The notes beneath the pieces were generated by a model that saw only the letters and a list, made by a program, of their open reading frames with translations, had not been told where the DNA came from and made no database searches. The position numbers and the translations under genes were made by a program. Positions 51,603 to 61,836 of a stretch of 64,000 nucleotides of DNA are shown here, piece by piece. Where the stretch lies: contig JASANH010000138.1 of NCBI GenBank assembly GCA_030248295.1, forward strand, positions 1,352,849 to 1,416,848, in the 5' to 3' direction. Source of the stretch: Mesodorylaimus sp. YZB2_4 (Eukaryota; Nematoda; Enoplea; Dorylaimida; Dorylaimidae). Each line of letters starts with the position of its first letter. Within the stretch, counting starts at the first letter, position 1.

Positions 51603-52393
51603 GGACAATTGCCCCCCACGCGCGAAATTCAAATTTTGCGAACATGCAACTGGCAACTAGGAACAGGGAAACAGACGCTTGCAACTTGGGCTTTCACGAA
51701 AAGGCCTTTCCGACTGTTTTAGTCTTAGGCTTAGGAGGATTCTTGGCGTCGAAAAAGCTTAGGCTTAGGCTTAGGTAATTTTTTGGGGCGGCGGCGCACC
51801 TGCGGCGCCTCGGTGCTATTGCCGCCGCCCAAAGAAATTTACGCTAAGCCTAAGCCTGAACCATTTTCGAGCCAAAAATTCACCTAAGCCTAAGCCTCAA
51901 ATCAGTCGAAAAGACTCTTTTCGTGCAAGCCACAAGTTTGCAAGCATCTGCAACTGGCGCCTTTCCAGTTTGAAGCCTTTTACGCGCAACACCTAAGGTA
52001 GACTAACCAAGCCTAAGGTGACCCTCAGGCCCAACATTGGGACTGCAAGTAGAACTATGGATAATAACACCTGACCAACGGCGCTGTTAGTGCTCAATGC
52101 CTTGTTTTACGCATTCACCTACATTGTTACTACGCCCACAATCAACGAGCCGCAAAATATATGTACATTATGAATATCGACTTTTTACTGGTCATGACGG
52201 AAATTAAAAAATGACATAAATCAACTTGCTCCGCACCATGCCCAATAACTTCGCCACCTCAACTAATCAACTTCCCAACCAAGCACCCTCGACCGAAAGA
52301 CCGACGTACAACAGGGCTGTCGCGACCGCTCTTATCCGCCGCTAGCAGACATCTCTATGTACCTGCGTCAGCATGGCGTGGGGGCAATTGTCC
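51603..52393. mobile_element. Inverted-repeat element with GGACAATTGCCCC ends and internal palindrome
   Basis: The left end GGACAATTGCCCCCCACGC (51603-51621) is inverted at 52376-52393, with a second copy of ggggcaattgtccga just beyond (52397-52411). Inside lies a long imperfect palindrome (about 51670-51950). No transposase was seen. The exact ends and target duplication are not settled. Confidence 0.55.
51670..51950. repeat. Long palindrome carrying TTAGGC repeats
   Basis: The left arm includes cgcttgcaacttgggctt, gactgttttagtcttaggct, aagcttaggcttaggctt and ggggcggcggc. The right arm mirrors these (gccgccgccc, gctaagcctaagcct, cacctaagcctaagcct, cttttcgtgcaagc). Arms of about 130 bp surround a short loop near 51805. 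Each arm carries two separate TTAGGC tandem pairs or triplets. Confidence 0.75.
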
Positions 52394-52449
52394 GAGGGGC
52401 AATTGTCCGAGTCCCGTCCCGCGTCCCGTCCGGCGACCGGAAGTTGGCG

Positions 52450-53245
52450 GATTACAGTAAGAAACACGCACCTGCAAAAAATGATCTTCAGGTTTTAGCG
52501 CGAGTTTTTAAATTTGTGGCCTCTATGTCATTTTGTGGGGCTCACGAAAAAAACCATGACGGTACACCACTTTCGTACACAAAAACAAGAAGCTAGACCT
52601 GCTTGAACATTCTCAAGCAAGCTGGAGCAGTTCGAGCAAGCTCGAACAAGCTTTGAGCAAGCTCGAGCAAGCTGGAGCAGCTCAAGCAAGCTTGAACAAG
52701 CTTTAAGTAAGCTCGAGCAAGCTGGAGCAGCTCAAGCAAGCTCGAGCAAGCTGGCGCAGCTCAAGCAAGCTCGAGCAAGCTGGAGCAGCTCAAGCAAGCT
52801 CGAGCAAGCTGGAGCAGCTCAAGCAAGCTCGAAGAAGCTGGAGCGGCTTGAACAAGCTTTGAGCAAGCTCGAGCAAGTTCGATCAAGCTCGAGCAGCTCA
52901 AGCAAGTTCGATCAAGCTCGAGCAGCTCAAGCAAGCTCGAACAAGCTGGAGCGGCTTTAACAAGCTTTGAGCAATACGGAGCAGCTTGAAAAAGCTCGAA
53001 CAAGCTAGAAGAAGCTCGAGCAATCTGGAGCTCCAGCTCTCTTGTGCTCCTTGCACACAGCTCGCTTGAGCTTGTTCGAGCTGCTCCAGCTTGCTTAAGC
53101 TTGTTAGAGCAAGTCCAGCTTGTTGTTTTCGTGTCTAAATGTGGAGTACAGTCATTTTTTTTCGTGAGCCTCACACAATGACCTAGGAGCCACACCATAA
53201 TAATTTGCACAGAGCTTTTTTTTGCACCAAAGAACACATTACAAT
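52450..53245. mobile_element. Inverted-repeat element filled with a minisatellite
   Basis: Left segment (about 52450-52600) and right segment (about 53095-53245) are imperfect inverted repeats. ggctcacgaaaaaaa, then tgac.gtac.ccac, then acacaaaaacaagaagct are all mirrored on the right. Between them (about 52604-53100) is an array of units like gctcgagcaagctggagcag, whose orientation flips near 53030. No coding sequence. Confidence 0.7.
52604..53100. repeat. Minisatellite array, unit about 25 bp
   Basis: Roughly twenty degenerate copies of gctcgagcaagctggagcagctcaa are arranged head to tail. Near 53030 the strand sense inverts (gctccagcttgcttaagctt). It produces a spurious open frame rich in Leu, Cys and Ser on the minus strand. 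Confidence 0.9.
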
Positions 53246-53471
53246 TTTTGCTTTCAAAAAGTTTGATTTAACGGTTGGCGATGTTCCCTTGTGAGTCAAA
53301 GTTGGTGTTCTCGAGCGACGAGTAAAAGATCTCCCTCTGTCATTCGCTATGGCTCACCGTTAACTTAAACCACGTCGTCGCTCCCTGCCATACAAGCGTA
53401 CCATACGTAAGCACTGAGCACCTAACATTCCCTAGACGAATTCCACTTGCCTTTAGAAACCCTTTTCACAT

Positions 53472-54623
53472 TTGGGGGATGCTCAGGTCTTACCCAGGGC
53501 GAAATCCAGGATACAAACTGCCCATCAATTTCCCACAGAGGGATTGAAATTCACTTCTCATCAAATCGATGTCTGGCGTCAGCAGCTGCACAGTAGGAAG
53601 AAACGTGATTCCGAAACAGTTGCTGACTATGTACGCCATCTGAGAGACCTTGTGATACAAGCATATAACGACACAGGAAAAGAAGCGTAAGAGCTGATGT
53701 TTAAAGAACGCTTTATCGCTGGACTTTCAGTGCCTGATCAAGGCTACGCTCACTTCAAACTTTGGAAAGTGGCTTACACCAACTTGGGAAGGCCTTTTGA
53801 AGACATAGTGCCGCTGCTGCAACAGCAGCAGAAGTAAACCAGATCGAAATCGGTCGATTCGAAACAGTTTTCGTCACAGCCGAGGACGCTACACTTCAAA
53901 ATCAACAAGGACTGCAACAGCAGTCGTCGAATGAACAAGTAAATCGCCAATGCGGATACTGCGGACTCGCGGTCACCATCTGAGCAAATGTTTGAACGCG
54001 ACCAGAGCTCGCCATTTTTCAATGAAAATCACGCATCCAACCCGTGCGCGCATCTCACATCGGTCTGTCGGTCTTACATCGGTGCCAAAAGCCGGCTAAT
54101 CAATCAGGACCCATTGCCGGTAGTTCACGATCTGGTTCTTGAGTCTCGCTTCCAGAATGCCCAAGGGGTAGCTTATCCACTCGCTGACCACAGCAACTCA
54201 AGCTTAAGCCATAGAGGGAGCGAGTCTCGAACGTCAGGTCATCACGAACCGCATGCTAGCTCATCAGGTCAAGCTCCCTTTTCACAAAACGTAGCTGTCG
54301 GGCCGGAAGATTAGTAGCAACCCACTAAGGAGTTCTGGTCAGCAGAATGCAATCTTATCGATCCTTATGACGAATGGTTCCCACTCACTGACTTTGAGCA
54401 CTTGGTCCCGGCCGCAGCCGTGCAGGAAAATCAACTTGCGAACTTGCTACAGTACGTTCGAGAACGCCGACATCACTCACTCGTCAAAGTGGTCACGTCG
54501 GACAGCAACATGACAGGGCAGCTCGAGCAGCCCAAACAAGCTGGACCAGCTCTGATATCGTTTACTTCTTTTGTAGGCATAGAGAAATTGAGTTTTATTA
54601 GAGGCACATGTGAGGCGACGTAG
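53472..54623 (+). pseudogene. Broken LTR-retrotransposon gag remnant
   Basis: The open piece at 53472-53690 has WRQQLHSRKKRDSETVADYV and RHLRDLVIQAYNDTGKEA, typical of Ty3/gypsy-type gag, and is stopped by TAA. The same frame resumes as FKERFIAGLSVPD. Further on, CGYCGL and RGHHLSKC (about 53951-53990) form a CCHC zinc knuckle split by a frameshift. Later open pieces (to 54623) have no recognised domain. No protease, reverse transcriptase, integrase or LTR was found, so this is a decayed fragment. It is not a functional element. Confidence 0.6.
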
Positions 54624-55464
54624 AGAGAAAAACCAGATCGACAGCTCACCCCGTAATGCACCAAGCGTAATCTTCCAGATTATTCTAAGACGTTTAATTC
54701 CCTGGAGCAATCGGAATGAGCATCAAAATGGGCAATGATTTGCACTGCAGTATTAGCCGGTATGATTTATGGTATGGTTAGTTATGGTATGGTTAGCGTG
54801 GAATTAGGTGATTATGAAAGAGTGCCGTCGAGTGTTTGCTGTAACCTGTACGCAGTGCCTCACTTACGGAGTTGATTTTTATGCTTAATGATTGGTCCGC
54901 AATTAGCCTGTAAGGGCCTGTAGGGGGGGGGGGGGAGGGGGGTTGATGTCTTGGTTCCGCAACAGGCACACATCGCCAGCAGAAGGGTTTTTCTGGGTAG
55001 CCGGAGTACAAGGTAATGGGACACCAGAAATACACAGCAAGTACATCACAAGAATCTTTCCCTAGCGATCGCCTGTCTGGCCGTCGAATTTCTTTGTCAG
55101 CCGCTCGACGAATCCGTCGATTGAGATTCTGCTCCCTTGTTCACGCACTTTTCTTTCGGGATTTTCGCCCAGCTTTTCGGCAGGAGCAACGATCGGTCAG
55201 GCACACGATCGATTCGTCAGTTCGTTTTCCACAACGGCACTTGTTCTTTGGCAAAAAGCGCGATAGCAAGCTTTTGATCTTCCTGATCGTGTTACTCGGC
55301 TTGATGGTGGTACTTAATCGAGGGCGAATGTTCTCGACACGAATCGACATTTCGCCTTGCACGATGACCCTGAACAAACTTGCTGACGCAACGCTGAACG
55401 GACACTGACCGACTGACTGATCAACTGAAGCAGAGACAGGCGGGGCTACTTTGTGGTTACAGTG
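54624..55464. other. Intergenic with poly-G run and short repeats
   Basis: Contains a tandem tatggtatggttag pair (about 54770-54797) and a G-rich run (about 54926-54942). A 130-codon open frame at 55016-55408 has one hydrophobic stretch but no family pattern and is not accepted as a gene. Confidence 0.4.
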
Positions 55465-55726
55465 TAAAGGCCGTAGTACAGCTCGATGCGATGCGACGTT
55501 TTATGTGCGATGCGATCGGTACCAATGCGATGCGACGTGAAGCTGTGCGATGCGTCACGTTCCGATGCGCCAAATTGCTAAATCCATGCGATGCGATCAA
55601 ATTTTCCCTTGCGATGCGATGCATTCGCTGCGCTATAGTATAGTTGGGTGCGGCAGTTTCGAGGTTGTTGGGCAAACTCAAACGTGATTCTTCTTCATTT
55701 TTCTTTCGTATCGGCGTTTTGAAAAC

Positions 55727-56600
55727 ATGAGCGATTCAGATACTGATGCAGAGTTTTTAGTCCTTATCGCACGCCACCGTCAGCTTCAACTGAAGAATAA
55801 ACGCAAACGGAAATTTTATGTGCGTCCCATTAATGAAAGTAGAATTTTTCAAAGTGAATTCAATTTATTGTGCAGAGATGTCAGAGAAATGGACGAAGAG
55901 CACCATTTTTTTCCTATTCCGCATGAACAAGCAGCGTTTTGACGATTTGCTGCAAGAAGTTCGTCCATTGATCGAAAAAAAGAAAAATCACCGATATCCG
56001 ATTCCAGCTGAGCAGCGACTGGCTCTCACTCTGAGGTGAATAAAATTTTTGATATATTATAGCTGCTCTCTCACAGGGATTTCATGCTTGAATAATAGGC
56101 TCCTAGCTCATGGAGAAAGCCAGAAATACGCCGCTGTTCGTGATCGTATTGGTCAAAAGACAGCAAATCAGATTTTTATTGAAACATGCAAAGCGATTTG
56201 GCATGTCCTTCAACCAGAATATTTGGGAGTACCGACCTTGTCGCAGTGGCAACAAATCGCCAAAGATTTTTGGCGTTTGTGGAACTTCCCTAATTGTGTC
56301 GGAGCGATTGACGGAAAGCACGTCGAGATCAAGGTATGTGTAATATGTGCAATGATTCTCGACAAATACCTGTAGGACATGTACTGTAGCATCGGTAAAT
56401 GGATTACATATTTACACTATACGATTTCCTTGTAGGCCCCACCAAATAGCGGAAGCTTGTTTCATAATTACAAAGGGACGTTTTCGATCGTCTTGCTAGC
56501 TGCTGCAGATGCAAACTACTGTTTCACACTCGTGGACATCGGAGCCTATGGCCGAAATTAGCGATGGCGGTATATTTGCATCGGTGCTGATGGTGCCTTT
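55727..56600 (+). pseudogene. Harbinger DDE transposase, decayed
   Basis: The start MSDSDTDAEF leads through FNLLCRDVREMDEEHHF. A frameshift at a T7 run (about 55907-55913) then moves the frame to MNKQRFDDLLQEVRPLIEKK. An intron (56037 to about 56096) joins to RLLAHGES, then ETCKAIWHVLQPEYLGVPTL and NFPNCVGAIDGKHVEIK, with the first catalytic Asp in GAIDGKH. A second intron (about 56334-56436) leads to [20 protein letters not shown] with the second Asp. A further frameshift and stop follow at about 56560 (SDGGIF out of frame). The third acidic residue region is not recovered, so the copy is inactive. Confidence 0.88.
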
Positions 56601-57379
56601 CACGATTTGGGCATGGTCGCATGCAATAATTATGATGAGATTGCAAGGAGTTGGCGTGAATCATTAGCTGATTATTTTGTGTCTGCTGCTGGCGAAGTGC
56701 CGTGGCAATATGCTGTTGCTAATCGAGGCTTAACTCTTTGAGCGGGAAATAAAAGGATTGGTTGGTCAAACTTGCTACTTTTGGATATTTTTGTGAAATG
56801 CCCTCACATTAACAACGAATCAAATAATCCTCCTTTGTGCCTCCTGTATCTATATCATCTGATTTCCTTTATCTGCGAATTCATCCAAAGCTTGCATAAC
56901 TTTCATGCGAAGTCGCCTTCGGCGCGAATCGTCGTACTTACGAAGTTCGTCTGCGACCAACATTCCTGTAAATTAACTAGCATTTAACCCAGAGAATAGG
57001 GGCGATAAAGTAAGGCATCACTTACCAAAATGATCGCACGCGTACTTACGAAGTTCGTCGTCGTCGTCGTCGTCGAAGTAACGTTGCTCTCTAAGATGGT
57101 CTTAACTCAGTTGTTACAGCTTACCAACGTTCAAAACGAGAACTCCAGTGCCACCTTCCTCGATCGCGTTAATGGTAGATTGTATAATAGGCTCTGTAAG
57201 CAACAACTGATCGTCCTCTGTTGAAGGAATTTGCGAGCTGTTGCCGTCACACTCAGCTCTCTGTAAGTTCGATATCGTTCTATGAAGCATGAGAAATCAA
57301 GGTTGGTAAATATTGCCGAAAACACAATAGAGATGGCAACAGTTTATCCATATAGTCTACCAAGAATGTGAGAAGTACT

Positions 57380-57977
57380 ACATCAGAAAAATGCATACTT
57401 TCTGGGTTTAATAAATTCGTCAAGAAATAGCATCTCCTCCATGAAAATCCACTGCTTTGTTTTGCGGCGCTTAGCTGAAGATCCACTAGGGGGCTTCTTT
57501 GGTTTTTTCTTCTTCCCATATGTGGTGCGCAGATTTCGCCAAATCGACTTCGTATCCCCTATAACACGCATGCGAGGAATTATCTAGAGTTAATTATTCA
57601 AAACTGCATGACATAGCAACACGGCTAGTCATAATTTTTTTCACGGGTCCGTGACAGTCTGTAGCCTCCCTTTTCCGATCATTACTAAACCATCAGAAAG
57701 CCCGCGCAAGCTTGATTTACATACCTCTAAAATCGGGAAATATATGTAGGATCGAATTCTCGATTTCCATCCAAGCATTTGCACATTTCACTGAATCATG
57801 GTAAGATTTTTCCTTGCAATCGTAAAGAAAGCGCCGGTTTTTCACTTCCCTAATCAGCACTGTTTTAATTTCCACCTCGTCTACGCTACCGTCGTCCTCG
57901 TTTTCTGATCCGCTACGATCACGATCTTCGTTATCGAGATCCTCCCCACCTGTCGAATCCATTCCGAAAAATGGCAT
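57380..57977 (-). CDS. Harbinger accessory MADF/Myb-like DNA-binding protein
   Basis: Exon 57720-57977 starts MPFFGMDSTGGEDLDNEDRD, an acidic N-terminus, then VLIREVKNRRFLYDCKEKSY and CANAWMEIENSILHIF. After an intron, exon 57567 downward gives GDTKSIWRNLRTTYGKKKKP. Together these are the MADF pattern (Trp, L-RTTY core). In Harbinger elements this protein works with the transposase in nuclear import and binding of the ends. The 3' part beyond about 57380 is uncertain and may contain more exons down to about 57130. It looks better preserved than the transposase. Confidence 0.75.
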
Positions 57978-58320
57978 TTTTCAGTCCGTTTTCAAAAACC
58001 CCTCGCAAAAATCCTTCGCAAACGGTATTTCAATCGACAACTGGTCGCACCGTCCTTAACGAAAGTTGAACCAAAGTTAACTTCATAAGCCCTAGCGACC
58101 GCCTTTATTTGCCGCATCGCATCGCTTGTTGCGACGGTCGCATTCCTATAGTATAGTTATATCCTCTTTACGATGCGGCAAATAAGCTTATCCGCGATGC
58201 GACCGTTATGATAGTATAGTTGCTTGCGGCAAATAAGGGTTGACTGCGTCAATTAGCCCGTAAAAGTGACGCATCGCACGCTTATTTGACGCATCGCATC
58301 GAACTATACTACGGCCTTAA

Positions 58321-58721
58321 AGCGTAAAGCGTCTTACATCTACGCCCACCAGACGTTGCGTTTTTTTGTGTGCGCAATTGAGAGGCTGTATTCTCGAAAG
58401 TTGGCTGGAAAACAGTGAGCTGACTAAAAAAATTCAATGAGGATCCCTAATTGGAATCCCTCATTGGAAATTTAGGGATCCAATCCCTAAATTTTTCAAT
58501 ATTCGAGCGTAATATACTCGAGCGTAATATTTCCGCTCGAGCTCACCCTAACATCCCAGTGAGGTGACTGGAGAAAGGCCCACGGGAATCGTGCTATTCT
58601 AGAAACAAAACTTGGTGGACGGGAAGTTAGGGTCAGCGTGAAAGCGCAGTTTCATTGGCGCGGTGCCTCTGTTAGTTTACTAGCCTGCACGACTCAACCT
58701 ACGACGACTGATGACTGGTAA
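58321..58721. other. Spacer between Harbinger and Tc1 elements
   Basis: About 400 bp with short imperfect palindromes (ggatcccta / tagggatcc, 58441-58495) and a repeated cgagcgtaatat. No exon was seen. Confidence 0.45.
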
Positions 58722-58723
58722 TA

Positions 58724-60385
58724 CAGTAGTGGACAAAGTGAGGTACGTTTCTGATTTTTTCACTAATGGCAGAAGCTACTCACAAGGGGACAGCCTTATG
58801 GCGTTTTTCACACCATATGTGGATAGAGCACAAAAAACTGAGTATATTTCTTCATCAACAGCTTATCTGACAGCAGAAGTATTCAAGCACGACAAAATGT
58901 TTCAAAAAATTCAGAAAAATTGCTTGGACAAAAGTAAGGCACGTTTGTTTTGAATGACTGAATAGTCCTATTTTCCACTTCGACACACGCTCCAAAGCTC
59001 ATGACACGACATCGAGACTCTCAACCTTCAGTATTTGGTAGCATACCCGAGATTTTTGTTCACCTGCTCGTATCTGCTCCTCATGGAGGCGATCAGTTCA
59101 TCAATGACTAACTGAGGAATTTCGGCCCACGCTTTTTGAATAGTATTGAACAGCTGGTTGCAATTCTGGTATGTGGTCACTCGAATACGCCTTTCGACCT
59201 CATCCCACAAGTTTTCAATCGGATTTAGATCTGGGGATTGAGCTAGCCATTGCATTAGATTGACCTTCTTGCGCTGGAACCATTGCTTTGCATGAGCCGA
59301 GGAGTGCTCCGGATCGTTGTCCTGTTGAAAGATCCAGCCTTTGGACATGAAACGACGAGCGTGAGAATCATGACATTCTCCATGATGTCCGTGTACATGT
59401 GTTTGTCCATGATGCCATTTATCTCATGAATAGGGCCCATCTTTCGTCCGGAGAAACAGCCCCAAACTATTACAGACCCTCCACCATGCTTAATCGTTGA
59501 AATAGTGTATCTAGCATCGAACAATTTGCCAGTGGGCGTCTCACATACTTGATTCCATCGCTGTTGAACAAATCAAACTTTGATTCATCGCTCTAAAGAA
59601 CTTTTTGCCCTTGCTGGTTGGTCCAGTTCAGGTGCATCTTGGCGGATTGGATTCGCGCCCTCAGATTCTTCAATGAGATCAATGGTTTCTTGCATGGACG
59701 TCGAGCTGGCAAGCCATCCTACCTCAGACGACGACTAATAGTCTTGCTGCTGACCGTTGTTAAGCCAGTGGCCAACTTCAATTGACCAGAGGTCAGTCGG
59801 GGGTTCGAAAACGACATTCTTTTAATCAGATGATCCTCCCAGGTCGTGGTTTTCCTTGGTCTTCCAGGCTTTTTTAACGGACTTGTTGTCCCACAGGCCA
59901 AACAGCGTTTCACAATCTTTGAAATGACTCGACCACACGTTTCAAACGTCTTTGCAATCTCCGAAAATGATTTTTTCCCCTCAACCCTCATTTTAATCAT
60001 TGCAGCCTTAGCATCCTTTGAAAAATTATGACCAGTACACATGTTTGGTAAAACGATGACAAAAACTTGAATTTTATGTTTCTAGATGACACAGACGAGC
60101 CACCTGACCGTTTCCCGCCACTTTGTAGCTCGCGTATTTCGAGAGTTTTCTCCTGCCAAAAAAACGTGCCTTACTTTTGTCCCAGCAATATTTCGCAATT
60201 TTTTAAAGTTTTGCCACCTACCACTGATTTGAGCTGCCTGGTCAAAGATTTAGTTGCGTTATCTACTCAATTTTTTGTGCTCTATTCATATATGACGCGG
60301 GAAACGCCACAAGATTGTCCTCTGGTGGGTAGCTGCTGCCATAAGTGAAGAAGCCAGGAACGTGCCTTACTTTTGTCCACTACTG
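58724..60385. mobile_element. Tc1-family transposon with IR/DR ends, 1.66 kb
   Basis: Outer ends CAGTAGTGGACAAA... are inverted at 60385 and flanked by TA (58722-58723 and 60386-60387). Each terminal repeat is about 225 bp and contains an outer and an inner copy of the core ggacaaaagtaaggcacgtt. Inner copies lie at 58929-58950 and, inverted, at about 60163-60182. This is the IR/DR arrangement known from Sleeping Beauty-type elements. It encloses one decayed minus-strand transposase. Confidence 0.93.
59028..60042 (-). pseudogene. Tc1 transposase, inactivated
   Basis: The start MCTGHNFSKDAKAAMIKMRV leads into paired-like helix-turn-helix (SFSEIAKTFETCGRVISKI), the GRPRKT hook, and a second HTH (LTSGQLKLATGLTTVSSKTI). 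Catalytic-domain pieces follow: SDESKF (first Asp), GGGSVIVWGCFS, QQDNDPEHSS (second Asp) and SPDLNPIENLWDEVERRI (third acidic residue), so it is a DD34E type. It carries in-frame TAG codons after SRRLR (about 59723) and just before SDESKF (about 59597), plus a frameshift near 59360. The reading frame is otherwise well kept, so inactivation is recent. Confidence 0.93.
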
Positions 60386-60387
60386 TA

Positions 60388-61470
60388 GGTTTGATGCTGT
60401 ATTATAATTACGGGACAGCATAGACGATATAGAAACGGGGTAACCAAACTAGCGTTCAGCAGAGTCCATTAGTGCTTGGATATACAATACATCAATCATT
60501 AAACTATTGTACAAAGTCCCGACAAATTCTGGCAGAACAAAAGAAATGTTTACTGGGCACTCTTGGAGAAGACACGAGGAAGCTGAACTTAAATCCACAA
60601 CACGCTGAGGGCTGTACAAAATTAAGACAAAAGTGCAGAAAAGCGGACCACGCCCCAAGGTGGACTGAATGCTCAAAAAATGATGACGTAGCGCTTGTTC
60701 AGTATTCCTGTTCGGGGCAGTGTGAAGTTGATCTTTTAATTCTACAAAAGGGGCCATATATACGAGTACCTACTGTATGTGCAGAAACAAGCTGATAGAA
60801 GCTTGAGATTACCAGCCTCACTCTTCAGCAAAGTTTTATGCAGGAAGGGCTCGGATCTGATTCGCTGACACCAATCAGATTGTTCTCTGGTAAACTATCA
60901 TCCCCAAACGGCCCGTTAAGCAGCAACTGTGGCACGGCATTAGCATGTGACATGCATCGTATCAGCTGCTATCCATAATAATTTCCTCGAGCTCATTATC
61001 TCTTGGAAAGTCTCGCATGTTTCAGTCTTTGGCTAAGTTACGCAGCATAGCATGGCATAGGCATCACCCTCCATATCACCCACAAATCACCTTGACCCAT
61101 AATAAATGCTTCGTCAGCAGAGCCTGGCCATCCAACAACGATAGTCATGAAGTTTAAGGCCATTGACAATGATGGATTTGTATCATTCGCTTAAAATTAC
61201 TTCATTAGACCTCGCTGGAAAAGGTTTCGAGGTGGTCTTGACCGCCTCGATTTTTTTTCCCAGTCTCTTATCTCGACGAACTCTTCCCACGAACATTTTT
61301 TTGAGAATACGATTTCGTACCAACTTTGCTTAGTGACTGTAAAATTAGACTCGGTGACAGGAAAACAGTGACAGAAATATCGTTCGAGAATAGCTATCCC
61401 AGTCACCTCAATGGAAAAGTGCTCGGTGGGCGGAAGATCTTGCTGGAAAACGCTTCGAGAATACGGCCTC
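60388..61470. other. Intergenic, no gene seen
   Basis: About 1.1 kb without a recognised exon, repeat or element end. Confidence 0.45.
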
Positions 61471-61484
61471 AGTCATGGCATATT

Positions 61485-61665
61485 GTGTTTTGTTCCAGAT
61501 AACACCCCTTGTCACTGTGCACAATAATCCAAAAGCTTTTTGAAAATCAACGAGAGTATCTAAGCAAAGGATCATCCGGACGAGAATCTGTCAATTTTGC
61601 AACCGTCAATGATTCTTTTCACGATTTTTTCATGAAGTCAGCGATGAGTTGATAGTCTGCTCATG
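61485..61665 (+). pseudogene. Decayed copy of DUSP22-like exon 2 and adjoining intron
   Basis: The sense strand reads ttttgttccag then ataacacc...cactgtgcacaataatcc, aatcaacgagagtatct and gtcaatgattcttttcacga. These match exon 2 of the gene at 51.0 kb (51036 to 50883) in order. The match continues into intron 2 (gagttgata-tctgctca-gtacc). Substitutions, small insertions and an in-frame stop (gtatctaag) make it non-coding. Exons 1, 3 and 4 are not recognisable nearby. Confidence 0.85.
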
Positions 61666-61836
61666 TACCACTTCAATCGTAGCTATGTATTTCGAGTCGA
61701 CTTTTAGTGAGCCGCAAGGACCTGCTCTCAGTGGCTAGTTAGTCGTTGTCAGATGACGGTGTCGGTGTCGGTCTTGATGGTGTTTACGTAATGACAGATG
61801 AATTTGATGAAGGCTGGTGAAGTGACTGCTCATGGG

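Larger units (their letters stand above)
55468..58317. mobile_element. PIF/Harbinger DNA transposon, 2.85 kb, TAA target duplication
   Basis: The terminal inverted repeats read AGGCCGTAGTACAGCTCGAT on the left and AGGCCGTAGTATAGTTCGAT on the right (complement). Flanking TAA at 55465-55467 and 58318-58320 is the 3-bp duplication expected for Harbinger. Both subterminal regions (about 55490-55630 and 58100-58310) are packed with GATGCG / CGCATC motifs, likely transposase-binding sites. Inside are a decayed plus-strand DDE transposase and a minus-strand MADF/Myb-like gene, converging, which is the usual two-gene layout of this superfamily. Confidence 0.93.

Noticed and set aside
51720..51900. 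Interstitial telomere
   Set aside because: Only two to three TTAGGC units at each place, arranged symmetrically in a palindrome. Better explained as part of an inverted-repeat element.
52604..53100. CRISPR array
   Set aside because: Repeats are contiguous without unique spacers, and the context is eukaryotic.
52761..53237. 158-codon Leu/Cys/Ser-rich open frame
   Set aside because: Simple product of the 25-bp minisatellite.
55016..55408. 130-codon plus-strand open frame with a hydrophobic stretch
   Set aside because: No start context, splice evidence or family pattern. Could be a remnant but cannot be supported.
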